64,000 nt of DNA from Pyxidicoccus caerfyrddinensis (GTDB lineage Bacteria; Myxococcota; Myxococcia; Myxococcales; Myxococcaceae). Each line of letters starts with the position of its first letter. Position 1 is the stretch's first letter. The notes below the pieces were generated by a model that was not told the DNA's origin, did no database searches, and saw only the letters and a program-made list of their open reading frames with translations. Below are positions 35,174-44,452 of this stretch, one piece after another. Location: the NCBI RefSeq assembly GCF_010894405.1, contig NZ_JAAIYA010000017.1:186001-250000 (forward strand), in the 5' to 3' direction. The translations under genes and the position numbers were made by a program.

Positions 35174-35842
35174 CTACTTCTTCGCCTTCTTGGCGGTAGG
35201 CAGGGACGCCGTCTTGGCGGCGGGCTTCTCTCGGGGAGCGGTCTTCTTGGAAGAAGCGCCAGTGCGGCGCTCGTCCCCCTCCTCGCCCTCCTCGAGAGCG
35301 GCCTCGCCGCTGGCGGCGGCGGCAGCCGGGGCGGCGGTGCTCAGGCTCTCTCGGGGGACTTCCACGACGATGGGCGCCTGGCCGGAGCGCTGCCGGTTCT
35401 CGTCCTCGAGGGAGAAGAAGAGCTGGATTTGCGAGGTGCCCTTCATCACCAGCTCGCCGCGCTGGTTCTCCGCCCAGAGGTCGATTTCGACGAAGTAGCG
35501 GCCGCCGGTGCCGTGCCTGTCACTGACGCGGCCCTTGCAGACGACGGTGTCGCCCGGCCACACCATCTTGATGAAGCGCACGTTGTAGCGCCGCATCTGG
35601 CCGCCGCGGGCCCAGTCGCTGATGAGCTGGCCGAGCATGCCCATGACCAGCATGCCGGGCGCGTAGACGCTCGGCATGCCCACGCTCTTGGCGTAGATCT
35701 CGTCCACGTGGACGGGGTTGTAGTCACCGGAGGCACCGGCGTAGCGGGACAGCTGCACGCGGTCGACGGGCGCCTTGGCCAGGGCCGGCAGCTCGTCACC
35801 TACGCGGATGGACTCGAAGTACAACTTGCGCGCGGGCATCAC
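35174..35842 (-). CDS. MaoC-like (R)-hydratase/dehydratase with basic C-terminal tail
   Basis: 222 residues. The N-terminal part is a hotdog MaoC-like domain: YAGASGDYNPVHVDE contains the hydratase motif with the catalytic Asp/His, and YAPGMLVMGMLGQ follows. Such enzymes hydrate enoyl-acyl thioesters. Beyond residue 150 the chain is a Ser/Ala/Glu-rich and then Lys-rich tail (PAKTASLPTAKKAKK-type), not usual for the family. The start is GTG at 35842 or ATG at 35839; either overlaps the stop of the upstream FAS1-like dehydratase, so the two act as a pair, like mycobacterial HadA/HadB. Confidence 0.86.
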   Translation of the reverse strand: MMPARKLYFESIRVGDELPALAKAPVDRVQLSRYAGASGDYNPVHVDEIYAKSVGMPSVYAPGMLVMGMLGQLISDWARGGQMRRYNVRFIKMVWPGDTVVCKGRVSDRHGTGGRYFVEIDLWAENQRGELVMKGTSQIQLFFSLEDENRQRSGQAPIVVEVPRESLSTAAPAAAAASGEAALEEGEEGDERRTGASSKKTAPREKPAAKTASLPTAKKAKK

Positions 35843-36288
35843 GGGGTCTCCTTGGTGGCGCGGACCACCAGCGTCCGGCGGGCGCGGAACACGAGATTGC
35901 CCTCCTCGTCACGGCCCTCGTCCTCGATGACGGCGATGTCCATGCGCCCGGAGATGCCGGGGCGCTCGAACACATCCGACACGCGGGTGGAGACGTAGAT
36001 GCGGTCACCCGCGAAGATGGGCCGCTCGTAGTCGAAGCCCTGCTCGGCGTGCAGCAGGCTCTTGATGCCCACCCCCAGAAGCTCCCGCAGGTCCGCCGCG
36101 GAGTGGAAGGACGCGGGGAACGTGGGAGGAGCGATGATGGTGGGATAGCCGGACGCCCGCGCGTACTCCTCGTCGTAGTAGATGGGGTTGTAGTCGCCGA
36201 TTGCCTCCGCGAAGCGGCGGATGGCACCCTTCTCGACCTCATTGAGCGTCGGCGGCGAGGCGCGACCGATCGCGTTCTTGTCCAGCAT
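35839..36288 (-). CDS. FAS1-like/MaoC N-terminal hotdog dehydratase
   Basis: 149 residues, single hotdog domain of the FAS1-like dehydratase (MaoC N-terminal) type. Motifs: AIRRFAEAIGDYNPIYYDEEYAR, PTIIAPPTFPASF and FERPIFAGDRIYVSTRV-like strands. These partners lack some catalytic residues of MaoC and form heterodimers with it. The gene overlaps the MaoC gene as TGATG. Probably a (3R)-hydroxyacyl dehydratase subunit of fatty-acid metabolism. Confidence 0.88.
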   Translation of the reverse strand: MLDKNAIGRASPPTLNEVEKGAIRRFAEAIGDYNPIYYDEEYARASGYPTIIAPPTFPASFHSAADLRELLGVGIKSLLHAEQGFDYERPIFAGDRIYVSTRVSDVFERPGISGRMDIAVIEDEGRDEEGNLVFRARRTLVVRATKETP

Positions 36289-36303
36289 TTCCCTCTCCTG
36301 ACT

Positions 36304-37305
36304 CTAACGTCCGGCCGGAAGCTCGAGCACCGTGAGGAGCCCTGCTTCGGCAGCCGTCAAGCGTGGCGCGGCATTCACCAGCGCATTCGCGGTGGCCCGG
36401 TCGCCCGCCACTCCCCCCGGGATTTCCAGCACCAGCTTCGGGTCCGCGTCGATTTCGATGCGGTCCTTCGGGTCGTCCGCCCCCACGGCGATGGTCAGCT
36501 CCAGCCGTACCCGCTCCTGCCCCTCCTCCAAACCCACCACGGACTGGAACATGCCCGCCACCCGCCCCTTCTTCACAGGGAATGCGCCGCCGGTGATGTC
36601 CTCCTCGGCGAACACGGGGGCTACTTCTTCTTCGTAGTCGTCGCAATCCAGCCCGAGTCCCAGGGCCGCCAGCGCCGCGGACTCCACCAGGCCGACATGG
36701 CCGAGCTGCTCGCTGTCCACCAGCTCGAAGAACTCGTCCTCCGTCAGGCCCGCGCCCACCTTGCGCTGCAGGGCCTCGCGCCGCAGGCGTGCGTCCACCA
36801 CGCGCGTCGCGGTGGCGCGGCGCACCGGCCCGCACACCTGGCCGGCGATGGCCACCAGCCTGTCCAGCACGAAGCCGGGATTGACGCCGGTGCCCACCAC
36901 CGCCACGCCCGCCTTCTGCGCGGCCTGCTCCAGCTTGTCCGCCAGCTCCGGGTACTTGAGGTACGGGAAGGCCAGCTCCTCGCAGGTGCTGGCCACCGGC
37001 AGGCCCAGCTTCAGCGCCGCCAGAATCTGCTCCATCACCTGCGGCAGCCTGGAGCCGGTGGCGTGCAGCAGCACCACGCCCTTGCGCTTCGCCACCGCCT
37101 TCTCCAGCGAGTCCACCACCTTCACGCGAGGCGCGGGACCGCCCAGCACGTCTCCCAGGGCACTCCCCACCAGCGAAGGCTGCGTGTCCACGGCGCCGAT
37201 GAGCTCCACCTCGGGAGACGACATCGCGGCCCTGGCAATCTCCTGACCGATGAACCCCAGCCCCATCACCACCACCGGCACTGGCCCTTCGGGGGCTCTA
37301 GCCAT
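36304..37305 (-). CDS. NAD(P)-dependent dehydrogenase, DapB/diaminopentanoate-dehydrogenase-like
   Basis: 333 residues. A Rossmann motif VVMGLGFIGQEIARAA begins at residue 12, VLLHATGSRLPQVMEQI and PVASTCEELAFPYLKYPEL follow. This fits the dihydrodipicolinate reductase-like group that includes 2,4-diaminopentanoate dehydrogenase, so an amino-acid or amino-ketone dehydrogenase is likely; substrate cannot be stated. It sits 16 bases upstream of the hotdog dehydratase pair, so it may be co-transcribed. It diverges from the HD-GYP regulator. Confidence 0.8.
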   Translation of the reverse strand: MARAPEGPVPVVVMGLGFIGQEIARAAMSSPEVELIGAVDTQPSLVGSALGDVLGGPAPRVKVVDSLEKAVAKRKGVVLLHATGSRLPQVMEQILAALKLGLPVASTCEELAFPYLKYPELADKLEQAAQKAGVAVVGTGVNPGFVLDRLVAIAGQVCGPVRRATATRVVDARLRREALQRKVGAGLTEDEFFELVDSEQLGHVGLVESAALAALGLGLDCDDYEEEVAPVFAEEDITGGAFPVKKGRVAGMFQSVVGLEEGQERVRLELTIAVGADDPKDRIEIDADPKLVLEIPGGVAGDRATANALVNAAPRLTAAEAGLLTVLELPAGR

Positions 37306-37479
37306 CGGAGATTGCTCCAGGATTCCAAGGGGTTAGCGACACCACGCGGACTGCGTTGGCACCATAAAACACACCTTGGCGAGCAGGCAAGCGTCACTTG
37401 GATGTGCGACTCTTCCGGACTGAGAGAACCTCCAAGGATTTCCGGGACTTGCGAGCACACAAGCGCCATGGGGCCCCTG

Positions 37480-37507
37480 TTTTGACGGCGAGGGACGCGT
37501 GTATAAG
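37480..37507 (+). promoter_or_regulatory. Weak candidate sigma-70 promoter for the HD-GYP gene
   Basis: TTTTGA (37480-37485) and TATAAG (37502-37507) are 16 bases apart, 36 bases before the ATG at 37544. An alternative -35, TTGACG, gives only 14 bases. The -10 is unusually good for this genome; the assignment is tentative. Confidence 0.35.
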
Positions 37508-37543
37508 GGAGAGCAAGCTCGCCTCCCCGGAGAATCCGCAGAC

Positions 37544-38656
37544 ATGGACCGAATCCTCGTGGTGGATGACGACGTGCTCATCCTCGCCGCGCTCTCCCGG
37601 ATTCTGCAGACGGAAGGTTACGAGGTCATTACGCACAGCGACCCGGCGCTGGCGGCGCGCGAGGTGGGCTTCCACGTCGTGCTGACGGACTTCATGATGC
37701 CGTACCTCAACGGCGTCGAGTTGCTGGGCGCACTGCGCGAGCGGAACCCGAAGGCCGTGCGGCTGATGCTGACGGCGGCGGCGGACTTCCGCACCGCGTC
37801 CGAGGCCGTCAACCGCGGCGAGGTCTTCCGCCTGCTGGGCAAGCCCTGGTCCCTGAGCGAGCTGACGAGCAGCGTGCGGCAGGCCTTCGAGCACTACCGC
37901 CTGGTGGACGCCAACGAGCGGCTGACGCGCGAGGTGGCGGAGAAGAACGCGGAATTGGTGGCCATCAACCGCGACCTGGAGCGCCGGGTGGTGGAGCGCA
38001 CCGCGGGCCTGCTGGACGGGCTCATCAGCGCGCTGGACTACCGCGACACGGAGACGCAGTGGCACTCGCGCCGGGTGTCGCTCTACTCGCGGCGGCTGGC
38101 CCAGGAAGTGGGGATGACGGGGGCCGCGCTGGACGTGGTGGAACAGGGCGCGCTGCTGCATGACATCGGCAAGATTGGCGTGCGCGACTCCATCCTGCTC
38201 AAGCCCGGCCCGCTGACGCCGGATGAATGGGTGGAGATGCGCAAGCACCCGGAGTTCGGCTACCGGATGCTGGCGAAGATGCCCTACCTGCACGAGGCGG
38301 CGCTCATCGTGCTGCAGCACCAGGAGCGCTGGGACGGCAAGGGCTACCCGCAGAACCTGGGGGGCGAGGACATCGTCCTCGGGGCGCGCATCTTCTGCAT
38401 CGCGGACACGGTGGACGCGATTACGTCGGACCGGCCCTACCGCAAGGGGCGGCCCATGAGCGTGGCGCGGGACGAAATCCGCCGCTGCGCGGGCACCCAG
38501 TTCGACCCGGCGCTGGCGGAGGCCTTCCTGCGCATCCCGGAGACGGAGTGGCAGCGCATCCGCCAGGAGGTGGAGGCGATGGAGGAGGAGGAGAACCGGC
38601 GGTGGCATGGCCACCCGCTCGGCCCTCCGTCGATGGCCAAGGCCAGCGGCGCCTGA
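37544..38656 (+). CDS. Response regulator with HD-GYP domain
   Basis: 370 residues. A receiver domain (VVDDDVLILA, phosphoacceptor in VLTDFMMP, Lys in LGKPW) is joined by a coiled coil to an HD-GYP domain (about 175-340) that typically hydrolyses cyclic-di-GMP. HDIGKIGVRDSILLK, PEFGYRML and the GYP motif DGKGYP are present. Two residues differ from the trinuclear-iron type: the first ligand region reads ALDYRD where Glu is usual, and HQE replaces HHE before the GYP, so a bimetallic site is likely. The start is ATG at 37544 with GGAG upstream; an earlier in-frame ATG at 37499 adds 15 poorly conserved residues. Confidence 0.93.
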   Translation: MDRILVVDDDVLILAALSRILQTEGYEVITHSDPALAAREVGFHVVLTDFMMPYLNGVELLGALRERNPKAVRLMLTAAADFRTASEAVNRGEVFRLLGKPWSLSELTSSVRQAFEHYRLVDANERLTREVAEKNAELVAINRDLERRVVERTAGLLDGLISALDYRDTETQWHSRRVSLYSRRLAQEVGMTGAALDVVEQGALLHDIGKIGVRDSILLKPGPLTPDEWVEMRKHPEFGYRMLAKMPYLHEAALIVLQHQERWDGKGYPQNLGGEDIVLGARIFCIADTVDAITSDRPYRKGRPMSVARDEIRRCAGTQFDPALAEAFLRIPETEWQRIRQEVEAMEEEENRRWHGHPLGPPSMAKASGA

Positions 38657-38666
38657 GCGTCGAGGC

Positions 38667-40922
38667 CTACGGCGACAGCTGCACCGCGCGCACCTCGCGG
38701 ATGATGTCCCCCTCGAGGAGCGCATCCACCACGTCCATTCCGGACACCACCTCGCCGAAGGCCGTGTAGCGGCCGTCCAGGTGGGGCTGCGGCGCGTGGG
38801 TGAAGAAGAACTGGCTGCCGCCGGTGTCCTTGCCCGCGAGCGCCATGCCCACGGTGCCCCGGAGGTACGGCCGGCGCGTCATCTCGCAGCGGATGGAGTA
38901 GCCGGGGCCACCCTCCCCGTCCCCGCGCGGGTCTCCGCCCTGCGCGACGAAGTCCGGGACGACGCGGTGGAACGTGGTGCCGTTGAAGTAGCCCTTGAGC
39001 GCCAGCGCGTACAGGTTGCCCGAAGTCAGCGGCGCCTCCTCCGCGTCCAGGCGCACGGTGATGTCGCCCTTGGCGGTGCGGAAGACGAGGCCGGCCCGGG
39101 CGGGCGCGGGCTCGGGACGGAAGGTGTCCGCCGGAAGCTCCACGCGCTCCGAGCGCACGGGCTGGCCGGTGAGCTGCGTGAGGGCCTCGGCGGCCACGCG
39201 GCGCACGTTGGCGTTGGGGTGCTTCAGCCACTCGCGGAAGCGCGGCTCCGCGGCGCTGCCCTGGAGGGCGACGAGCGCGCCGGCCACCGGCTCGGCCAGG
39301 TCTCCCGGCTCCTTCGGCACGCGGTCGGCGAGTCTCTCCACCACGGGCAGGAGGACCTTGGCGTCGATCTTCCCGAGCGTGGCCGCGGCCGCGCCGGCCA
39401 CCACCAGGTCATCGCCCTCGACGAGCGGCTGCACCGCCGTGGCCGTCCGGAGCACCGGCCGGGCGCCCAGGGCCTCCAGCGCCGCGAGGCGCACGCGCGC
39501 GTCCCGGTGGCGCAGGTAGCCCACCGCGAAGTCCGCGGCGCCCTTCCCCTGCGACAGCGCCGTCTCGCGAATGCCCAGGGCCAGCCGCCGCTCGTCCTGC
39601 ACGCGGCCGAAGCCACAGGAGCGCGAGTCCCCGGGCACGCCGCGCTGCCGGTCCAGCGCCGCCGCCAGCCGGCAGTCCAGCCACCCGAGGTCCGTGCGCG
39701 CCAGGTCCGAGGCCGCGCCCCGCTCCGCGTCCGCCAGCGCCAACCGCAGTGACACGAGCAGGGGCGCGGCGAACTCGGGCAGCCCCTGCTGCGCGAGCGC
39801 CAGAATCGCGTGCCCCTCCGAGGAGCGGGCCAGCGTCTCCACCTTCGCGTCCGCGCCGTCGCTGCCGCGCGACTCCGCAGCCGCTCCAGCGGCGCCCTGG
39901 GACGTGCGGCCGGCACCACTCGCCGTCGAGCCTTCAGCACCCGCGCCTCCGGCCTCGGTGCTCGTTACCTCCGGTGCCTCCAGCCCCCGCGCCACGCGCT
40001 TCGCCCGGGGCGCCAGCGCCTCCAGCGCATCCACCGCCGTGCACGGGCCGCTGCACTTCGCGGCCAGCTTCGCCAGCGAGCGCGCCGCCTCCGCCGCCAC
40101 GCGCGGCACCGGGTCCTCCAACAACCGCCCCAGCACCAGCGCATCCTCCGGCCCGCCCAGGTCGCCGAAGGCCTTCGCGCACAGGCCGCGCACGTCCGCG
40201 TCCGCATCCCCCAGGCAGCCGCGCAGCACGGGCAGCGCCTCCGCGCGCTTCGCCGTCATCAGCAGATACGCGCCTCCGTAGCGCGCCTCCACCGGCCGCT
40301 CCGCCGCCAGCAGCGCGACCACGGGCAACAGCGACACGCCCGACACCACCGCCGCCCCACCCCGCCGCGCGGCCACGCCCAGCGACAGCGCGGCCCGGCC
40401 CGCCACCTCCACGTCCTCGCCCTGGAGCCGCTCCACCAGCCGCGCCACCGCCGCCGGAGTGCCCGCGCGGCCCAGCGCGTCCAGCAACGTCGTGCGCACC
40501 CGCGCCTCGCGCTCCGCGCCCTCGGCCTCCAGCAGCGCGTCCGCCAGCCGCGTGCGCTCCGCCTCCGTCAGCGGCTCCCACGACAGGGCCAGTTCCCCGG
40601 CGGCGAAGGCGGCCTCGTCGCGCACGCCGGGCTCCGCGTCCTTCAGCCCCGCCACCACCGTGTCCAGCGTGGCCGGGTCCTGGATGCGGGCCAGCGCCCG
40701 CTGGGCCCTCGCGCGCACCCGCGCGTCCTGCGCGCCCGTGGCCAGCGCCAGGAGCGCCCCGTCTCCCAGCGAGCGGCGGTCCTCCCAGTCCTGGATGCGG
40801 GCCAGGGTCGCCGCGTCCACCGGCTCCGTGTCCGGCGAGGGCACGGCGCGGACACAGCCGGAGGACAGCGCGAGGACAGCGAGGCAGGCAGTCAATGCAC
40901 GGGCGGTGCGCAGGCGGCTCAT
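38667..40922 (-). CDS. Lipoprotein with HEAT repeats and C-terminal cyclophilin peptidyl-prolyl isomerase
   Basis: 751 residues. The signal ends in a lipobox (LALSSGC, Cys 23). About 50-570 are HEAT-like repeats (e.g. VRARAQRALARIQDPATLDTV). The C-terminus (from about 600) is a cyclophilin: FRTAKGDITVRLDAEEAPLTSGNLYAL, FHRVVPDFVAQGGDP, and GSQFFFTHAPQPHLDGRYTAFG contain the catalytic Arg and the family core. A periplasmic foldase tethered to the membrane is likely, with the HEAT array acting as a client-binding scaffold. A HEAT-cyclophilin lipoprotein fusion is unusual. Confidence 0.88.
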   Translation of the reverse strand: MSRLRTARALTACLAVLALSSGCVRAVPSPDTEPVDAATLARIQDWEDRRSLGDGALLALATGAQDARVRARAQRALARIQDPATLDTVVAGLKDAEPGVRDEAAFAAGELALSWEPLTEAERTRLADALLEAEGAEREARVRTTLLDALGRAGTPAAVARLVERLQGEDVEVAGRAALSLGVAARRGGAAVVSGVSLLPVVALLAAERPVEARYGGAYLLMTAKRAEALPVLRGCLGDADADVRGLCAKAFGDLGGPEDALVLGRLLEDPVPRVAAEAARSLAKLAAKCSGPCTAVDALEALAPRAKRVARGLEAPEVTSTEAGGAGAEGSTASGAGRTSQGAAGAAAESRGSDGADAKVETLARSSEGHAILALAQQGLPEFAAPLLVSLRLALADAERGAASDLARTDLGWLDCRLAAALDRQRGVPGDSRSCGFGRVQDERRLALGIRETALSQGKGAADFAVGYLRHRDARVRLAALEALGARPVLRTATAVQPLVEGDDLVVAGAAAATLGKIDAKVLLPVVERLADRVPKEPGDLAEPVAGALVALQGSAAEPRFREWLKHPNANVRRVAAEALTQLTGQPVRSERVELPADTFRPEPAPARAGLVFRTAKGDITVRLDAEEAPLTSGNLYALALKGYFNGTTFHRVVPDFVAQGGDPRGDGEGGPGYSIRCEMTRRPYLRGTVGMALAGKDTGGSQFFFTHAPQPHLDGRYTAFGEVVSGMDVVDALLEGDIIREVRAVQLSP

Positions 40923-40978
40923 GCGCTGGGGCCTAGGTCAATTCCCCGCGAAAATCCAGGGGTTAGGACGCAGCGGGT

Positions 40979-41905
40979 TTGACACGCGCGGGCCGGGGCT
41001 CCGAAGATGCATCCTCGTTTCTCTCCTCGGGAGCGCTGGTCCTGAACTGTCCTGGCTGCGGCTCGAAGGTAGCCGCCAACACGTCCATCTGTTCCGTCTG
41101 CGACTACATCATCGACGGATCCTTCCTCTCCGCCGAGCCCCCCGCAGACGACGACAACGAGGCCACCGGCGCCGAGGAGGACCCTCGGCCGGCGAAGCCC
41201 GCCGCGTCCGCGCGTCCCAAGGGCAAGTCGGGGAGCCGCACCGCGGCGCCGCCGCCGGACTCGGAGTCCACCAACATCCGCAGCATGGATGAAATCGCCC
41301 GGGCCGCGCCCGCTCGCGCCGCCCGGCCCGCACGCGCCGCGCCTCGCCGCGCGCCGCCTCCGCCCGTGGCAGACCCCGTCGAGGCGGGGCCGGACCCGTG
41401 GGACCGCTCGCCCCGGGGCGGCTCCGGCGACAACCCCGTCGTGGACCCGGAGGAGGTCATCCGCGACGCGAAGGAGCTGTTCGGCCTGCTCGCGGGCGGG
41501 GACAAGATTGCCTTCTGGAGCGCGGCGGCGGTGCTGTTCTCGTGCTTCCTGCCGTGGAAGGAGACGGCGGCGGACGGCGACGTGCTGGGGCTGATGAGCA
41601 CGGGCGTCGGCGCCTTCGTGCTGTCCATCCTCACGATGACCGTCGTCGGCATGCGCGTGAAGGGCTCGTTCGCGAAGCTGGGCCCGGTGGTGCCGTGGAT
41701 GGCCCAGCTGCTGTTCTGCTTCCTGTGCCTCGTCTGGTGCATCATCTTCATCAAGGTGTCGGCCGACACCACGCGCGTGCCCACGCCCATCGGCAACGCG
41801 GAGATGATGAACTCGTCGCCCAGCTTCGGCGTCTTCCTCGCGGTGCTGGGCTCGCTCGCGGCGCTGGGCGGGACGCTGATGGGCCTGAAGAGCAAGCCCG
41901 CCTGA
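40979..41905 (+). CDS. Zinc-ribbon membrane protein of unknown function
   Basis: 308 residues. Two CxxC pairs (CPGCGSKVAANTSICSVC) at about residues 24-41 make a small zinc ribbon, followed by an Ala/Pro/Arg-rich disordered region and then three or four membrane helices (IAFWSAAAVLFSCFLPW, AFVLSILTMTVVGM, WMAQLLFCFLCLVWCIIFI, VFLAVLGSLAALGGTLMGL). The start is TTG at 40979; the ribosome site is modest, so a start just before the zinc ribbon is possible. Function is unknown. It precedes the MoxR-DUF58 pair. Confidence 0.75.
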   Translation: MTRAGRGSEDASSFLSSGALVLNCPGCGSKVAANTSICSVCDYIIDGSFLSAEPPADDDNEATGAEEDPRPAKPAASARPKGKSGSRTAAPPPDSESTNIRSMDEIARAAPARAARPARAAPRRAPPPPVADPVEAGPDPWDRSPRGGSGDNPVVDPEEVIRDAKELFGLLAGGDKIAFWSAAAVLFSCFLPWKETAADGDVLGLMSTGVGAFVLSILTMTVVGMRVKGSFAKLGPVVPWMAQLLFCFLCLVWCIIFIKVSADTTRVPTPIGNAEMMNSSPSFGVFLAVLGSLAALGGTLMGLKSKPA

Positions 41906-41969
41906 GGCGCGCACGGCCCTTGACGAAACCGCTGCCGCGCCACGCGGCAGCGGGCTAGCGTCTTCCTCC

Positions 41970-42905
41970 ATGTCCGACGCCTCTCCCCTCACCCGCCTCA
42001 CCTCCGCGCTCGGCGCGGCCGTCTTCGGGCAGCAGCGCGTACTGGCCGACCTGGTGACGGCCTTCCTCGCGCGCGGACACGTGCTGCTGGAGGGCGTGCC
42101 CGGCGTGGCCAAGACGCTCACCGCGCGCAGCATGGCCGGCGCGCTGGGGCTGATGTTCACCCGCGTCCAGTTCACCCCGGACCTGATGCCGGCGGACATC
42201 CTCGGCACCAACATCTTCCAGCCGCAGGACAACGCCTTCCGCCTGGTGAAGGGCCCCATCTTCACGGAAGTCGTCGTCGCGGACGAAATCAACCGCACCC
42301 CGCCCAAGACGCAGGCCGCGCTGCTGGAGGCCATGGAGGAGCGGCAGGTCACCATCGACGGCGTCTCGCACCCGCTGCCGCCGCACTTCTTCGTGGTGGC
42401 CACGCAGAACCCGCTGGAGCTGGAGGGCACCTACCCGCTGCCCGAGGCGCAATTGGACCGCTTCCTCATGCGCGTGCGCGTGGGCTATCCGGACGGGGAC
42501 TCGGAAGTCACCATGCTGCGCTCCTTCCACCAGCGCGAGGGCCGGCCGACCACCACGGAGCGCGTGCTGGATGCGCCCACCCTGCTGGAATTGCAGGCGC
42601 GCGCCGCCCGCGTGTCGTGTGACGACTCCATCATCCAGTACGTCGTGACTGTCGTGCGCGACACGCGCGCCCACCCGAGGGTGCGCCTGGGGGCCAGCCC
42701 CCGCTCGGCGCAGGCGCTGCTGGCGGCGGCCAAGGCGCGCGCGGCGCTGCTGGGCACGGGCTTCGTCACCCCGGACGACGTGAAGGCCGTGGCCTTCAGC
42801 GTCCTCAACCACCGCCTCCTGCTCAAGGCCGAGGCCGAGGTGGAAGGCGTCACCGTGGACGACGTCCTCCGGCAGACGCTCGAGCGGGTGCGAGTGCCCC
42901 GGTGA
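41970..42905 (+). CDS. moxR: MoxR-family AAA+ ATPase
   Basis: 311 residues. Walker A EGVPGVAKT, Walker B VVVADEINRTPP, sensor region VVATQNPLELEGTYPLPEAQLDRF and the lid domain are intact. MoxR ATPases act as chaperones that assemble complexes with von Willebrand-type partners. The stop overlaps the next gene (DUF58) by four bases (GTGA), a classic MoxR-DUF58 pair. The downstream BatA-like genes of the typical cluster are absent. Confidence 0.95.
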   Translation: MSDASPLTRLTSALGAAVFGQQRVLADLVTAFLARGHVLLEGVPGVAKTLTARSMAGALGLMFTRVQFTPDLMPADILGTNIFQPQDNAFRLVKGPIFTEVVVADEINRTPPKTQAALLEAMEERQVTIDGVSHPLPPHFFVVATQNPLELEGTYPLPEAQLDRFLMRVRVGYPDGDSEVTMLRSFHQREGRPTTTERVLDAPTLLELQARAARVSCDDSIIQYVVTVVRDTRAHPRVRLGASPRSAQALLAAAKARAALLGTGFVTPDDVKAVAFSVLNHRLLLKAEAEVEGVTVDDVLRQTLERVRVPR

Positions 42906-44251
42906 GCGCCGGCCGTCCCGTCCCCACGGGCCTCGCCGTGGCGCTGCTGGCGGCGGGGCTCGTCCCGGCCGCGCTCGCGGTGGCGGGCCCGGCCTTCGGC
43001 TGGCTGGCGCTGGCGGTCAACGTGGCGGTGCTCGTGCTGTGCGCCGTGGACTTCCTGCGTGCCCCCCGCGCGGACGCGCTGACGGTGCGGCGCCAGGTGG
43101 AGCCCATCCTCTCCTCCGGCACGCGCAACCCCGTGCATCTCGAATTCGAGCGCACCGACGGAGGCACCAGCCCCCTGCGCCTGGAGGCCCGCGACGAGCC
43201 CCCGGAGGACGTGGCCAGCACCGGCCACCGCCAGGCCCTCACCCTCCCCGGTGGCGCGCCACCTCCGGGCACGCCGCCGCCCCGGCTCACGTACTTCATC
43301 ACCCCACCGGCGCGAGGCGACGCGCGCTTCGGGGACGTGCACCTGCGCCTGCTGGGGCCGCTGGGGCTGTGCGCGCGCCAGGTCCGCGTGCCGGCCGCGC
43401 AGAGCGTGAAGGTGTACCCGGACCTGACGGCGCTCTCGCGCGAGGCCCTGGCGCTGGCCCGTGCGTCGGAGTCCCCTTCCGCGCGCACCCAGCGACGCCG
43501 CGCGGCGGAGGGGCGCGAGTTCGAGTCGCTGCGCGAGTACCGCCCCGGAGACGACTACCGCCACATCGACTGGAAGGCGTCCGCGCGGCACGGGGACACG
43601 CTGGTGCGCACGTGGCAGCCGGAGAAGCACCAACCGGTGCTGCTGCTGCTGGACTGCGGGCGCCACATGGCCGGACAGGTGCAGGGGCGCCGCAAGCTGG
43701 ACCACGCGGTGGACGCGGCGCTGCGCCTGGCGCGCGTGGGCCTGGACGCGGGGGACGTGGTGGGGGTGCTCGCCTTCGCCAGCGACGTGCGCGCCTTCCT
43801 CCCGCCGAGAAAAGGCCGCGAGCACCTGCGCCTCATCACCGAGTCGCTCTACCGCACCGAGGCAGCGCTGGAGGAGAGCGACTACGGCCGCGCCTTCGAC
43901 TTCGCCTTCGCCCGGCAGACGCGCCGCGCGCTGGTGGTGCTCTTCACGGACCTGGTGGACCCGGACGCCTCCGCCAGCCTCCTCACCCGCACCCTCGCGC
44001 TGCGCCCCCGCCACCTGCCCGTCGTCGCCTCGCTGCTGGACGAGGATGTGGAGGCCGCGGCGACAGGTGTGCCCCGGGATGCGCGGGACGCCTACGCGCG
44101 GCAGGCCGCGGCGCGGCTGGAGGCCGAGTACCGCCGCACCGCCACCACCCTGCGCGACGCCGGTGCCCTCGTGGTGCGGGCCCCCGCGCGCGGCTTCGGC
44201 GCGGCGGCGCTCAACGTGTACCTGGACGTGAAATCGCGTGGGCTGCTCTGA
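42902..44251 (+). CDS. DUF58 domain protein (MoxR partner)
   Basis: 449 residues. Two N-terminal helices (about 8-50), then a beta-rich region and the DUF58 signature EYRPGDDYRHIDWKASARHG, followed by the von Willebrand A-like part (QPVLLLLDCGRHM, VVLFTDLVD). DUF58 proteins partner with MoxR in envelope-stress or assembly functions. The start is GTG at 42902, translationally coupled with moxR. It is the last gene of this unit. Confidence 0.93.
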   Translation: MSAGRPVPTGLAVALLAAGLVPAALAVAGPAFGWLALAVNVAVLVLCAVDFLRAPRADALTVRRQVEPILSSGTRNPVHLEFERTDGGTSPLRLEARDEPPEDVASTGHRQALTLPGGAPPPGTPPPRLTYFITPPARGDARFGDVHLRLLGPLGLCARQVRVPAAQSVKVYPDLTALSREALALARASESPSARTQRRRAAEGREFESLREYRPGDDYRHIDWKASARHGDTLVRTWQPEKHQPVLLLLDCGRHMAGQVQGRRKLDHAVDAALRLARVGLDAGDVVGVLAFASDVRAFLPPRKGREHLRLITESLYRTEAALEESDYGRAFDFAFARQTRRALVVLFTDLVDPDASASLLTRTLALRPRHLPVVASLLDEDVEAAATGVPRDARDAYARQAAARLEAEYRRTATTLRDAGALVVRAPARGFGAAALNVYLDVKSRGLL

Positions 44252-44415
44252 GTCCTTCCGTCAAGTCCAGCGGAAAGATTGCATGAAGCGCGCATGAGCC
44301 GCGTGCACGCGTCGCTCGCGCGGAAGCATGCCAATCGCGCCGAGGCCGAATTCTAGGCTCCGGAGACGACCCCCTTTACAGACACGTCTCCGTCAACAAA
44401 ATGGCGCGTCTCTCT

Positions 44416-44436
44416 CGCCCGCCTCTGTGGCGGGCG
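44416..44436 (+). promoter_or_regulatory. Perfect hairpin just upstream of the SNF2 gene start
   Basis: CGCCCGCC (44416-44423), a TCTGT loop and GGCGGGCG (44429-44436) form an 8-bp all-GC stem ending 16 bases before the ATG at 44453. It overlaps where a ribosome site would be read and could restrict translation. It lies in a 200-base gap that shows no gene. Confidence 0.45.
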
Positions 44437-44452
44437 ACCTCGAACATCACGG

